A stretch of DNA of 64,000 nucleotides from Streptomyces sp. NBC_01803 (GTDB lineage: Bacteria > Actinomycetota > Actinomycetes > Streptomycetales > Streptomycetaceae). The translations under genes and the position numbers were made by a program. The DNA is taken from positions 3,370,501-3,434,500 of the forward strand of contig NZ_CP109073.1 of NCBI RefSeq assembly GCF_035917415.1, written 5' to 3'. Below the pieces are notes generated by a model that did no database searches, was not told the origin of the DNA, and saw only the letters and a program-made list of their open reading frames with translations. Positions 17,031 to 25,412 of this stretch are shown one piece after another (position 1 is the first letter of the stretch; each line of letters opens with the position of its first letter).

Positions 17031-18426
17031 GGCCGGGGCGCCCCGCCCGCCCACCCGCGCACGGGTCCGCGTCTCTGGCCGCCGCCCTGTTCGTAACCGC
17101 ATCAAGCGCTATACCCCGCGCCAGTTCCCTTTCCGCCAGAGAGTGCCCGGCCGTCACGTACCGGATATCCGATACCACGGCCACGGCTCCGCCCCTGACC
17201 TCTCCACTCCCTCCCCCTTCCTTTCCCGCGTCCACGACGAACGCCCGTCTTTCCTCTCTCAACTCCTTATACGTAGTCGAATACCTTCGGGACTTCGTCA
17301 GCACATGCCCCCGGTACCCGAGCGTGTGCGCCCAGTGCCGCAGCCGCAGCCCGGCCAGCTCCGGTATCCCGCCCAGCCGCCAGCAGGCTGCCATCAGCGC
17401 CCGCACATGCCCGCTCACCCGCCGCGCCCGGATATCCGCCAGGCTCCCCACCCGGAAATCCGTGCCACCGCTATCCGACACGCTCTTGCTCGTGTACTTC
17501 GCGACATACGCCGCCACGGCGTTCTCGTCCACCGGTGACGCGCTGACCGCGCGTATCGGGTGAATATCGAGCTGCCGCCCCCAGCGAACCGTGAATTCGC
17601 CAACGCCGGGCACGTACGGAGTCGAAACCTTCATCGCGCCTACGGCGGTGCGGACCGCCGCCGCAAGTACGGTTTCCGTCGCCCAGCCGGGCGGATCATC
17701 TTCCGGCCCCTGCGGGCCGTCGAGCCGTAACACCGCATGAACATGCACAGCACCTCGCTTCTGATACTCAGCCACTTTCGCGAATGACACCCGCAACACA
17801 TCGCCCAGCCCCGACCGGGAAATACCCGCAAGCGCCGCGAGCTGCCGACGCACGGCCCGCATCGTGCGCGACCACAGCTCCCCGGCATGCGCGTGCCACA
17901 GCACGTGAGCCGTGTAGTCGTAACACCGCCCGCACAACGGCGTGCCCACCACCCCCGCGCCATCCCGATGCGTCTGGCCACAGCCGCGCGGACGCCCGTG
18001 CTCACACGACGCCCGCCCCAGCCCGTGACACCGGCCCGCACGGTGCACGGGCCCGAAGCCGGGAGCCGTCAGCGTCACGAACAGCCTCGGATGACCGCCG
18101 ACACCAGCGCTCACCCCTTTGCCACCAGCCAGGCCCGCCCGCACCACCTGATAGGTATCGCCCGCATGCCGGTAGGCACACGGCTCACACACCACCGACC
18201 GCCGGTTGCCGCACCGCAGCGCCAGCCGCCCCCCGGGCTCACCGGCCGTGTCCACGTGCGACAGCACTTCCCCCGTCGCCCCGTCCACCACACTCTTGCG
18301 GCCCGCCACATACACCGGGTGCTCACACCCACCCGTCGCCCGGATCTGAGCCAGCCACCCCTCAAAACCCGGATCAGCGACCAGCCGCAGCAGATCCCGC
18401 TCCGTCCAACTCACAGCGCCCCGCAT
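17023..18426 (-). CDS. repSA: RepSA-family replication initiator
   Basis: 467 aa from the ATG at 18426. It shows the AICE replication initiator layout: an N-terminal Cys-rich region (CGNRRSVVCEPCAYRHAGD), RLFVTLTAPGFGPVH, a second Cys cluster (CHGLGRASCEHG ... CGRCYDY), and the rolling-circle HUH motif GAVHVHAVLRLDG. The Tyr region VAAYVAKYTSKS follows. RepSA proteins drive rolling-circle replication of pSAM2-type elements. Codon 233 is TTA (complement of 17728-17730), so full translation should need the bldA tRNA. Confidence 0.92.
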   Translation of the reverse strand: MRGAVSWTERDLLRLVADPGFEGWLAQIRATGGCEHPVYVAGRKSVVDGATGEVLSHVDTAGEPGGRLALRCGNRRSVVCEPCAYRHAGDTYQVVRAGLAGGKGVSAGVGGHPRLFVTLTAPGFGPVHRAGRCHGLGRASCEHGRPRGCGQTHRDGAGVVGTPLCGRCYDYTAHVLWHAHAGELWSRTMRAVRRQLAALAGISRSGLGDVLRVSFAKVAEYQKRGAVHVHAVLRLDGPQGPEDDPPGWATETVLAAAVRTAVGAMKVSTPYVPGVGEFTVRWGRQLDIHPIRAVSASPVDENAVAAYVAKYTSKSVSDSGGTDFRVGSLADIRARRVSGHVRALMAACWRLGGIPELAGLRLRHWAHTLGYRGHVLTKSRRYSTTYKELREERRAFVVDAGKEGGGSGEVRGGAVAVVSDIRYVTAGHSLAERELARGIALDAVTNRAAARDADPCAGGRAGRPGHE

Positions 18427-19072
18427 GGTGGAGCCCTCGCAGAACCCGAAGACGCAGACACGACGACCACTCCTCACCACACCCCGGCACAGAACCGGGG
18501 CCATGACCACGAACCGTCACGGCCGGCGCGCCCCCACCATCACCACCCGCAACCACCGCCACCGCCACCGGGCGGACCACCACCCGCACAGCAGCCACCT
18601 ACCACAATGCGCCGCCATAACCGGCCAAACAACCGAATTCCCGACCAGCCACCCGGCACCAGCCAACCAGCCCACCAAGGCCAACGGACCGCGCCCACAG
18701 GGTCATCACTCAGCCATCCCCGGCCCGGTGTCCGCTCACCGCCGCGCCCCTCAGGCGACCGGCCACCCCGCCACCAACCCGGCCACCGACAGCCGCCAAT
18801 CCGGGCGGTCCAAAGTTTCTTCACTTACTCAAGGGCGCGTCCACCGACGCGCCGGGCGGCCCCCGTGCCGCCCTCGGCCGGGCATGCGGACCTTCGGCCG
18901 TTCCCGGCCGAACGGCCCCGGGCCACCCCACACCGACGCGCCCACCCCCGTGAGCACCAGGACCAGCCACCCACGACGATCCAGCCGGACCAACCGCCAC
19001 GGCCGACCCACACCCGGGCCACGCTCCCGCTCCCCGCCGACACGCCCCTGCTCAACCCCGGCACGGACACAC
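18427..19072. other. ~0.65 kb upstream of repSA, no credible gene
   Basis: C/A-rich on the plus strand, with only low-complexity Pro/His/Arg frames and no proper starts. It should contain the repSA promoter and possibly the double-strand origin. I see no clear RCR nick-site palindrome or clt-type direct repeats by eye. Confidence 0.5.
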
Positions 19073-19121
19073 AAAAAAGGCCCCGTCCATCCGGCGAGAG
19101 GAATGAAGCCCGGATGGACGG
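19073..19121 (-). terminator. Rho-independent terminator for the three-gene element operon
   Basis: On the minus strand a perfect 12-bp stem (19110-19121 with 19083-19094, CCGTCCATCCGG type) with a 15-nt loop is followed by GGGGCC and six Ts (A-run at 19073-19078). It lies downstream of 20500-19283, as expected for that operon. Confidence 0.85.
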
Positions 19122-19282
19122 AGCCATGATGATGTCCTCACCGCGCAGCACGCGACACCCCAGTCAAGGGGCGGACCGGGGCGGGAGCACCCAAGCGCGT
19201 CCGCTCAGGCCGTGACACCTCTGCCACTACTCGGGGCTTGTCCGGTCGGGAACACCACCAGCCCACACGGCCACGAGGGCCG

Positions 19283-19741
19283 TCAACCTCCAGTCGGCCG
19301 TGTAGGAGCAGAAGAAGCAGACGACCGGCCACGGCCCGCGCCGATACCGGACGACAGTCCCGGCAGCAACCGCGCCGACACCGCCACCACCCAGCCGATC
19401 GTTGATCGCGCGAATCGCACCATCAGCCGCCGCAGACCCCCGCGCGGCCGGGCATGAGCCCGAGGCAGCCGCTCACGCACAGGACGCCCCGCACCGCCAG
19501 CCGGGACCACCGGGTCAACCCGCCAGTGCCGCTGCGACGTCACCAGGAACTGACCGTGATCTAACCCAAGCCGCAGCGCATGATCCAGCGCCCACATCCC
19601 CACCGGCTTGGAATCGTCGTCCACCAGCGGCGACGCCTCACCACACCACAGGCACTCAGCGCCGTAGATACCATCCGGCGCACCCTCCGCCCGCTCAGCA
19701 CTCAGCACCCACTCAGCACCCCGGATCACCGCATGGCTCAC
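19283..19741 (-). CDS. DUF7848-like element protein
   Basis: 152 aa. The first ~75 residues (RGAEWVLSAERAE ... AECLWCGEASPLVDD ... MWALDHALRLGLDHGQF) match the small CxxC proteins common on actinomycete integrative elements. The Arg/Pro-rich C-terminal half is atypical and may be unselected read-through. ATG overlaps the upstream stop (ATGA). Function unknown; the CxxC pair suggests metal binding. Confidence 0.7.
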   Translation of the reverse strand: MSHAVIRGAEWVLSAERAEGAPDGIYGAECLWCGEASPLVDDDSKPVGMWALDHALRLGLDHGQFLVTSQRHWRVDPVVPAGGAGRPVRERLPRAHARPRGGLRRLMVRFARSTIGWVVAVSARLLPGLSSGIGAGRGRSSASSAPTRPTGG

Positions 19742-20097
19742 GACAGCTCACCATCCGCAAGCCGCCCGCCCCGACTCTCCGCCACCCGCAACACAGTGCA
19801 CAGGCACCGAGCGAGCTGCTTCGCCGCAAACCGCAGATCCTCCGCCGACGCCGCCGGATCATCCAGCTTCGGCCGGAAGTAACCCAGCACCTCGGCACCC
19901 GCCGCAAGCTGGACGGCCTCCGTCTGGTCGGCCAAAGACGCCAGCTCCCCGCCCTCACCCTCGGGTGAGAGATAGCAGGGACCGCCGTCCTCACCCGGCC
20001 ACGGCAACAACCGCGCTCGGTTCGTCATGTCCCGTAGCTGTCCGAGGTGCGGACATGACTGCTGTTCAAAGCTGTCAGATGGCTGCATATCAGCCAT
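19738..20097 (-). CDS. small conserved element protein
   Basis: 119 aa from the ATG at 20097; an ATG at 20028 (MTNRARLLPWPGEDGG) is an equally good start and fits relatives better. The body is helical (EAVQLAAGAEVLGYFRPKLD, AKQLARCLCTVLRVAESRG) and resembles small proteins encoded downstream of element XRE regulators. Middle gene of a three-gene operon with overlapping ends. Function unknown. Confidence 0.65.
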   Translation of the reverse strand: MADMQPSDSFEQQSCPHLGQLRDMTNRARLLPWPGEDGGPCYLSPEGEGGELASLADQTEAVQLAAGAEVLGYFRPKLDDPAASAEDLRFAAKQLARCLCTVLRVAESRGGRLADGELS

Positions 20098-20500
20098 GCC
20101 GCACTCCCGGCATGCCGATCACGGTCAGGGCGGAGCGCAGCGGCTCGGGATCGGTCAGGCAGTCGCCCACCGGGGCAAGCAGCCAGCGCGGCAGCGGCGC
20201 CGCCGTACTGTTCGCGGGCGGAACAGCGATGTGGCTGCCGATGCCCAGCACGGCCATGGCGGGAAGGTTCCAGTCGTCACCCAAGCCCGGCCCGATGAGC
20301 CAGAACCAGTTCACCGGCCCCTGAATCACAGGACCGGAAGCCCGGTTGAGCCGGGCCAGGACGAACGGCCCGTTCCGCTGCGGCACCCGCACCGCATCGA
20401 ACCACTTCCCGCACGGCACCGCCTGCGTACCCTCCTCAGCCGAGGGCAGCCACTCGGGTGGCTCTGCGGCTGCGTGGTCCTTGCCGTTACTGTGATCCAT
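20090..20500 (-). CDS. conserved hypothetical element protein
   Basis: 136 aa from the ATG at 20500, chosen because AAGGAG lies 7 nt upstream. It contains CGKWFDAVRVPQRNG, FWLIGPGLGDDWNLPAM and VLGIGSHIAVPP, a pattern repeated in small actinomycete proteins paired with divergent XRE regulators. First gene of the operon reading toward repSA. Function unknown. Confidence 0.7.
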   Translation of the reverse strand: MDHSNGKDHAAAEPPEWLPSAEEGTQAVPCGKWFDAVRVPQRNGPFVLARLNRASGPVIQGPVNWFWLIGPGLGDDWNLPAMAVLGIGSHIAVPPANSTAAPLPRWLLAPVGDCLTDPEPLRSALTVIGMPGVRHG

Positions 20501-20604
20501 GTCGGCGCTCCTTGTGGCGTTGGCCATTCCCCGGGCCGTCCCACCGGCTGCGGGGTCCACTTAGCGTGGCGGCTCGACTGCGGTAAGCGCGACGTCGTTC
20601 AAGG

Positions 20605-20644
20605 CGTCATTCCGGCGACATCAATGACGTCATTCCGGTGACAT
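20605..20644. promoter_or_regulatory. two 17-bp direct repeats between divergent element genes
   Basis: CGTCATTCCGGCGACAT (20605-20621) and CGTCATTCCGGTGACAT (20628-20644) differ by one base and start 23 bp apart, about two helical turns. A weaker third match starts near 20593. They lie between the start of the minus-strand operon (20500) and the XRE gene (20675), so they are likely operators of that regulator. Confidence 0.75.
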
Positions 20645-20674
20645 TTCTCCCACTAGGCGTCTACTGTGCCTTCC

Positions 20675-21436
20675 ATGAGCGCAACACCCAACTCCTCACT
20701 CAGGGCCGTCCGCATGGGCCTGCTCATGAGTCAAGACGACTTCGCCAAGGCACTACGCGAGGCAGGCATCCCCGGAGCCTCCAAGCGCCTCGTGCAACGC
20801 TGGGAAGCGGGGACGACGTGCAACCCCCGCCCGGTCCACGCCCGCGCGCTGGAGCAAGTGACCGGTATCCCCATCGAAGCCCTCGGCTTCACAACCCCCG
20901 TCCCACTGGCCCGGGTAACCGACGACGAACACGGAGGACACGACGTCGAGACATCACCAGACGGCATCCCCGCCGCCACGCCACCAACCCCGGTAGCACA
21001 GCCCTCCGCCGCACCGCGCACCCACACCAACTACTCCGGCATCTGGCTCTCTCGCTACGAATACTTCAGCTCCGGACGCGACGAGAAGCACACCGGATTG
21101 CACCACGTGGTGATCCTCCAGCACGGCGACAAACTGACGGTCCGCAGCCTTCCCGGCTCCTCCGACTCCTCCCTGACGATCGACCTGCAAGTCGACGGCA
21201 AGGTCGCGACCGGCACTTGGTCAGAGCAGACCGCCACCGACGGCTACTACCAGGGCGCCCGCTACCACGGCGCCATACAGCTCGTGATTGAGCTGACCGA
21301 TCGGAGGATGTCCGGCAAGTGGGTCGGCTTCGGCAAGGAATTCGACATCAACACCGGACCGTGGGAACTCGTCTTCCAGGACGCTTCAACTTCCAAGGTG
21401 GCGATGCAGAAGTACAACCGACCTCCCGCGGACTGA
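20675..21436 (+). CDS. XRE-type transcriptional regulator with C-terminal beta-rich sensor domain
   Basis: 253 aa. The N-terminal HTH (about 10-65; SQDDFAKALREAG, KRLVQRWEAGTTCNPRPVHA) is of the XRE type carried by many actinomycete mobile elements. After a Pro/Thr-rich linker (about 75-115) the C-terminal ~135 residues look like a beta-barrel sensor (YSGIWLSRYEYFSSGRDEKH ... KWVGFGKEFDINTGPWEL). No SD precedes the ATG; a TACTGT hexamer 8 nt before it suggests a leaderless message. It probably represses the divergent operon. Confidence 0.85.
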   Translation: MSATPNSSLRAVRMGLLMSQDDFAKALREAGIPGASKRLVQRWEAGTTCNPRPVHARALEQVTGIPIEALGFTTPVPLARVTDDEHGGHDVETSPDGIPAATPPTPVAQPSAAPRTHTNYSGIWLSRYEYFSSGRDEKHTGLHHVVILQHGDKLTVRSLPGSSDSSLTIDLQVDGKVATGTWSEQTATDGYYQGARYHGAIQLVIELTDRRMSGKWVGFGKEFDINTGPWELVFQDASTSKVAMQKYNRPPAD

Positions 21437-21492
21437 CTCCTCCCGACACAACAAGCAGGAACGGAAAGGGCGTGCCGGGGCGGGCGGCCTCC

Positions 21493-21639
21493 GAGACTTT
21501 AGGCAGCCACCGGGGGGCGAGCCTCGAAGAGCGGGGGGCCCATCGGGCACAACACCGGGCAGGCCAAGGCTGCCCGATCCGCTGGCAAGCGTACGGCCCC
21601 CCGCTCTCTCGCCCCCCGGCAGCTCCCGCCCAAAGTCTC
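21493..21639. repeat. long imperfect hairpin (~147 bp), candidate replication/transfer origin structure
   Basis: Nested complementary blocks: 21493-21500/21632-21639 (GAGACTTT/AAAGTCTC), 21510-21521/21608-21619 (12 bp), 21528-21540/21595-21607 (13 bp). A small internal hairpin (CGGGCAG...CTGCCCG) lies in the loop. It is noncoding, between the XRE gene and attR. Long imperfect hairpins of this kind act as single-strand origins in rolling-circle elements. Confidence 0.7.
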
Positions 21640-21712
21640 TCCGGCCACCCGCGTGACCACGCGCACGCCGATCCACCACACGGCCGCACCCCCTCTGACC
21701 AGCAGCGGAATC

Positions 21713-21739
21713 ACTGTACGAAGAGGCATTGACAGCTGC
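21713..21739. other. attR of the serine-integrase element
   Basis: Element arm ACTGTACG (21713-21720), 14 nt, then the core GCTGC (21735-21739), then toxin N-terminal coding sequence. Circularising the element gives a 46-bp attP with ACTGTACG/CGTACAGT arms and the core near its centre. Confidence 0.8.
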
Positions 21740-22630
21740 GAAGGCTACGTCAAGCAACGTTGCCTGACCTCTGGCGTACTTCACGAGGGTGTCGGCGAGA
21801 ACGATGAGGGCGGCGGCCAGGACCACCCAGGCCAGGGGGCCGCCGATGATCATCACGACGATGCCAAGGACGGCCACGACGAGTTTGCAGGCTTCGACGA
21901 GGGTGTCCCAGTTGTCGCGGGCCCAGTCGACGGCGCGTTCCCACCAACTGCGGTTGTGGATTCCGGCGTCCGAGGCTTCGTCGATCTCCCGGGTGCAGGT
22001 GCGGGCTGCCTCTTCCCGCATCTCCCGTGCCTGCGCGGCCAAGTCACGCGCGGCTGACAGGTGCTCCTCCGCGTCCGTGACCCGGTTCTCGGCCGCGGTG
22101 GCAGCAGCTTGGGCGGCCTGCTGATCGCGGACCGCGCCACGCACCTCCGACTCCGAGGGCGGCTCTGGACCATCCCGGGCCTGCTCGTACTGGAGGCGTT
22201 CGGCTTCCTCGCCCGCACGGAAGAGCCAGTCCTGCGCACCGCCCAACTCGACCTGGGCTCCGGTGAGATCGGCCTGCGCAGCGATCGCCCGCTCCAGCGC
22301 CCGGTCCGCCATCCCCTGTGCCGTCTGGAGCTTGGGCCAGTACGTGGCCAACGCATCGGCCGCCATGTCGTACGACGTCTGCAACTTGGTCAGGTTGCTT
22401 GGAACGTCATCGAACTCCGAACGAAACGCCTCCGCTGACAGGCCGGCCCAGTCCAGCACGGCACGGTCGGAGGCCATTCCGCGGATCTTGCCGAGGGCCT
22501 CCCCCACATCGTCCGCGAAGGTCTGTAATTCTTCGGCCAGTTCGCGAACCTGTTCCGGATCACCCGGCGTCGGGTCAGACTCCATGCCGACCGGGCTCCA
22601 GTCAGACGGCCGCGCCATCCCCACCCCCAT
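21735..22630 (-). pseudogene. polymorphic toxin N-terminal half (T7SS-type secretion domain), interrupted by the element
   Basis: About 299 codons to the att core. The N-terminus is a WXG-like helical T7SS signal domain (ARPSDWSPVGMESDPTPGDP, then LAEELQTFADDVGEAL and WAGLSAEAFRSEF). A long coiled coil (about 100-220), two hydrophobic helices (LVVAVLGIVVMIIGGPLAWV, LAAALIVLADTLV) and KYARGQATLLDVAFA follow. Past the core the frame continues ~115 codons into element DNA before a stop at 21386. The start may be 22630 or 22618. Joined to 14739-15431 it makes one ORF of ~527 aa. Confidence 0.85.
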
Positions 22631-22753
22631 GCGTGGTCAGCCGACTACGGGGACGACGCTAGCGACCTACCGGCCCCATCTCAACCACGCGGCGGCGTTG
22701 TGTTGACGTTGGCCACTTCGATTCTGCGCCGGAGGTGCTCGAAGACATGAAGG

Positions 22754-23071
22754 TCACAACGGAACACTTCGCCATCGGCGTCTTGCTGGTACGGCTCTCC
22801 CACCCGGTGAAACACGGGCTCGCTGCCGAGCAGATATCGCGCATCGTGCTCGATCGGTTACGCTTCGTGCGGTTCGGCGATCAGGCCGGAGATGTAGGGC
22901 TTGTTGGGGTCGTCGGGGCGTTTCCAGGCGGCGAGCGCTCTGGCACGTCTGGACACAGCCGTCTCCGGTGTCGTTCATAAGCTCGGCGATGACCGGCCCC
23001 TGCTCGACGATCGTGATGTCCAGATCGAAGTCGGACTGGGCGACCGTCGAGTTCGGTACTGCCGCTGCCAA
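22754..23071 (-). pseudogene. FxLD-family lanthipeptide precursor, core region altered
   Basis: The first ~45 residues (SDFDLDITIVEQGP, VIAELMNDTGDGCVQTCQSA) are the leader and Cys-containing core start of FxLD lanthipeptide precursors; FDLD is the family motif. After CQSA, where a final Cys and stop are expected, the frame runs into unrelated Arg-rich residues. Another frame there encodes LAAWKRPDDPNKPYISGLIA and stops at 22858, the tail of an unidentified protein, so a recombination joined two genes. It lies 55 nt downstream of the FxLD methyltransferase. Confidence 0.75.
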
Positions 23072-23126
23072 TTCGGTTCTCCTCGTGTGGATGGGCGGAT
23101 GTGCTCTTTGCGGGACCTGGCCCGGA

Positions 23127-24311
23127 TCAGGACTGCTGACGGGTGGGCCAGGAGATCGTGACGCGGGTGTGTCGTTTGTCGATCACGCGGTCGACGGCGA
23201 GGTGCGCGCCGGGTGTGCCGACGGGGTGCGCTTGGTACCGCGCGTGGTGGGAGCGCTGGTCGCGGTCCCAGGTCTGGATCTCCTCGATCAGCCGTTCCGC
23301 CGCCTTCTGGGCATCCGGGCCGTGCCCGTAGGCGCCGAACTCAAAGAGGGCCCGCTCCGGATTCGTCGGCCGGACCGTGCGGTAGGCGAAGCTCGCACCG
23401 TCGACCAGCGTCGAGACACCGAGTGGCGAGGCGGAAGCAACGAGGCCACGGTCGCGTGCGGCCACCGTCCCGGTGAGGAGGGGTGGTCCGGCAGGCGTGT
23501 CGCCAGCCACAGATCGAGGTCGTCGAAGGGCTTCATGCCGCCAACGGTGACCTCGGACCACGCCTCGACCCGGGGCTGAGCCAGGGCGTCGCGCAGCCGG
23601 TCCACGTCCACCCGCTGACCATCGGCGGAGACCGACCTCCTCCTCCTCCTCCTCCTTCTCGGTGTGCAGCAGAACGAGCTGCACGCGGTTCTCACCCGCG
23701 CCCTGCATCGGGACGAAGCCGCACAACTCGTAGTCCCGGCTCACCAGGTGGTCGCCGTTCCGTTCGAAGGCCACGGAGCGGGTCAGGCCGCGCACGCGGA
23801 GCGGAACGACGATCCGTCCCTCATCGGTGAGTTGCTCGAACCACGCCGGAGGGATGTCCCAGGCGCCGACGGCGACGATGATCCGGTCGAACGGGCTCTG
23901 CTCCGGCGCCCCCAGCTCACCGTCCGCGACGAGGGTGGTGACACGTTCATAGCCCGCTTCATCAAGGAGGCGGCGGGCGCGGCCGATGACCTCCGGGTCG
24001 ATGTCGATGCTCGTGACCTGGCCGTCCTCGCCGACGAGTTCGGCGATCAGGGCCGCGTTGTAGTCACCCGATCCGATCTCCAGAACCCGCATGCCGGGGC
24101 GGACTTCCGCTTGCTCCAGCATGAATGCCTGGATGCGGGCGGCAGAGACGGAGCTGAGAGCGACCCCGTTCTCGTCCCTCTTCGTGATGACGGCGTCCTC
24201 CGGGGCGTATGCCCGGACGAGCGATGCTTCGGGAGCGAACAGATGCCGGGGCACGGCGCGGACGGCGTTCTCCACCGCGTCGGTGCGGATGGCCCGGGCA
24301 GTGAACGGCAC
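23127..24311 (-). pseudogene. FxLD-system PCMT-like O-methyltransferase, two compensating frameshifts
   Basis: Residues ~1-200 are a protein-isoaspartate-type methyltransferase (VPRHLFAPEA, VLEIGSGDYNAALIAELVG, DGRIVVPLRV); the last ~110 residues (VASASPLGVSTLVDGASFAY, FEFGAYGHGPDA, VIDKRHTRVTISWP) are the C-terminal domain of the FxLD-system enzymes. The ~50 residues between are right only in another frame (DGQRVDVDRLRDALAQPRVE, KPFDDLDLWLATRLPDH), with switches near 23617 and 23480. A GAG repeat lies beside the first. The GTG start lacks an RBS, so the N-terminus may also be lost. Sequencing error is the alternative. Confidence 0.8.
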
Positions 24312-24343
24312 GCTGGCGCCGTGGTGGGTGTCATGCTGGGCGC

Positions 24344-25117
24344 ATGGCTGAGCTGAATGGCGTCCCGGTTGACCTGGGGGTTCTGCAGAGTCTGGCGTTG
24401 ACCAACTATGGGCACTTCACGTCGATGCGGGTCGAGGACGGCCGGGTGCGGGGGCTCGGGCTGCATCTGGAGCGGCTGGCCCGTGACTGCCGGGCGCTGT
24501 TCGATGTGGAGTTGGATGTTGAGCGGGTCCGGGAGTTCGCCCGCCGTGCCGCGCCGGAGAGCGAGGCCGGCATTGTCCGGATCACTGTCTTCGACCCCGC
24601 GCTGGACCTGCGGCACATCGGCGCGGACGCGCACCCGCAGGTGCTGGTGACGACGCGGCCGGCCGCTGCCCTGCCGCTGGCGCCGCTGCGGGTGCGTTCG
24701 GTCGTGTATACGCGGGACATGCCCGAGGTGAAGAGCGTCGGCCTGTTCGGCTCGCTGCGGCACCGGCGGGCGGCCCAACGGGCTGGGTTCGACGACGCGT
24801 TGTTCGTGGACGAGGAGTCCCGTGTCTCCGAGGGCGGCACCTGGAACGTGGGGTTCGTCCGGGACGGCCAGGTCATCTGGCCGGAGGCGGAGTATTTGAC
24901 GGGTACCACGATGGAGCTGCTGCGGCAGGCCCACGAGCACACCACCGAGCCGGTGCGGCGGGACGACCTGCCCGGCTTTGACGCGGCCTTCGCCACTAAC
25001 GTCGCCATCGGCGTCCGCGCGATCAGCCAGATCGACGAGGTCACTTTCCCCGAGACGCACGACGTCATCGCCGCCTTGGCCAAGAAGTACGCCCAACTTC
25101 CCGGAGACCTGCTGTAA
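24344..25117 (+). CDS. class IV (PLP fold-type IV) aminotransferase family protein
   Basis: 257 aa. It shows the branched-chain/ADC-lyase fold: ALTNYGHFTSMRVEDGRVRG at the start, LHLERLARDCRALF, the Lys region MPEVKSVGLFGSLRHRRAA, ESRVSEGGTWNVGFV, and FATNVAIGVRAISQID. The catalytic Lys is probably the one in VKSVG. Divergent from the methyltransferase with 32 nt between starts. Similar genes occur beside actinomycete regulatory/RiPP loci, but its substrate is unknown. Confidence 0.85.
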   Translation: MAELNGVPVDLGVLQSLALTNYGHFTSMRVEDGRVRGLGLHLERLARDCRALFDVELDVERVREFARRAAPESEAGIVRITVFDPALDLRHIGADAHPQVLVTTRPAAALPLAPLRVRSVVYTRDMPEVKSVGLFGSLRHRRAAQRAGFDDALFVDEESRVSEGGTWNVGFVRDGQVIWPEAEYLTGTTMELLRQAHEHTTEPVRRDDLPGFDAAFATNVAIGVRAISQIDEVTFPETHDVIAALAKKYAQLPGDLL

Positions 25118-25156
25118 TCGCCCCCACCGGACGGGAGGAGGAGGGGGACGAGACTG

Positions 25157-25390
25157 GTGGCCACAGTCGAGATCTGGACCGGTGTCGAGGTACGGGCCCT
25201 GCGGCAGGCCAAGCGGATGAGCATCGAGGCGTTCGCGGCCCACTTGGGCGTGAGCGACCGCATGGTGTCGAAGTGGGAAGCTCGTGGTGCGTCGATCCAG
25301 CCCCGCCCGGTGAATCAGGCGGCGCTCGACACATCGCTGGCCGCCCCAAGCCCGGATGCGCACGAGCGGTTCGCCCGCCCATCCCGCTGA
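25157..25390 (+). CDS. short XRE-type HTH protein
   Basis: 77 aa (IWTGVEVRALRQAKRMSIEA, HLGVSDRMVSKWEARG, RPVNQAALDTSLA): an XRE HTH with a short tail, widespread in Streptomyces near mobile DNA. It could be complete or shortened at the C-terminus, since the following DNA is integrase debris. GTG start (25157) with GGAGGAGGGGG upstream. It is 39 nt downstream of the aminotransferase and may be co-transcribed. Confidence 0.7.
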   Translation: MATVEIWTGVEVRALRQAKRMSIEAFAAHLGVSDRMVSKWEARGASIQPRPVNQAALDTSLAAPSPDAHERFARPSR

Positions 25391-25412
25391 GTCGCTTGGA
25401 CGAGTAGGTTGG

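Noticed and set aside
18540..19151. Small minus-strand ORFs of 94 and 108 codons upstream of repSA
   Set aside because: Trp/Gly/Arg-rich low-complexity translations, no RBS, one runs through the terminator hairpin.
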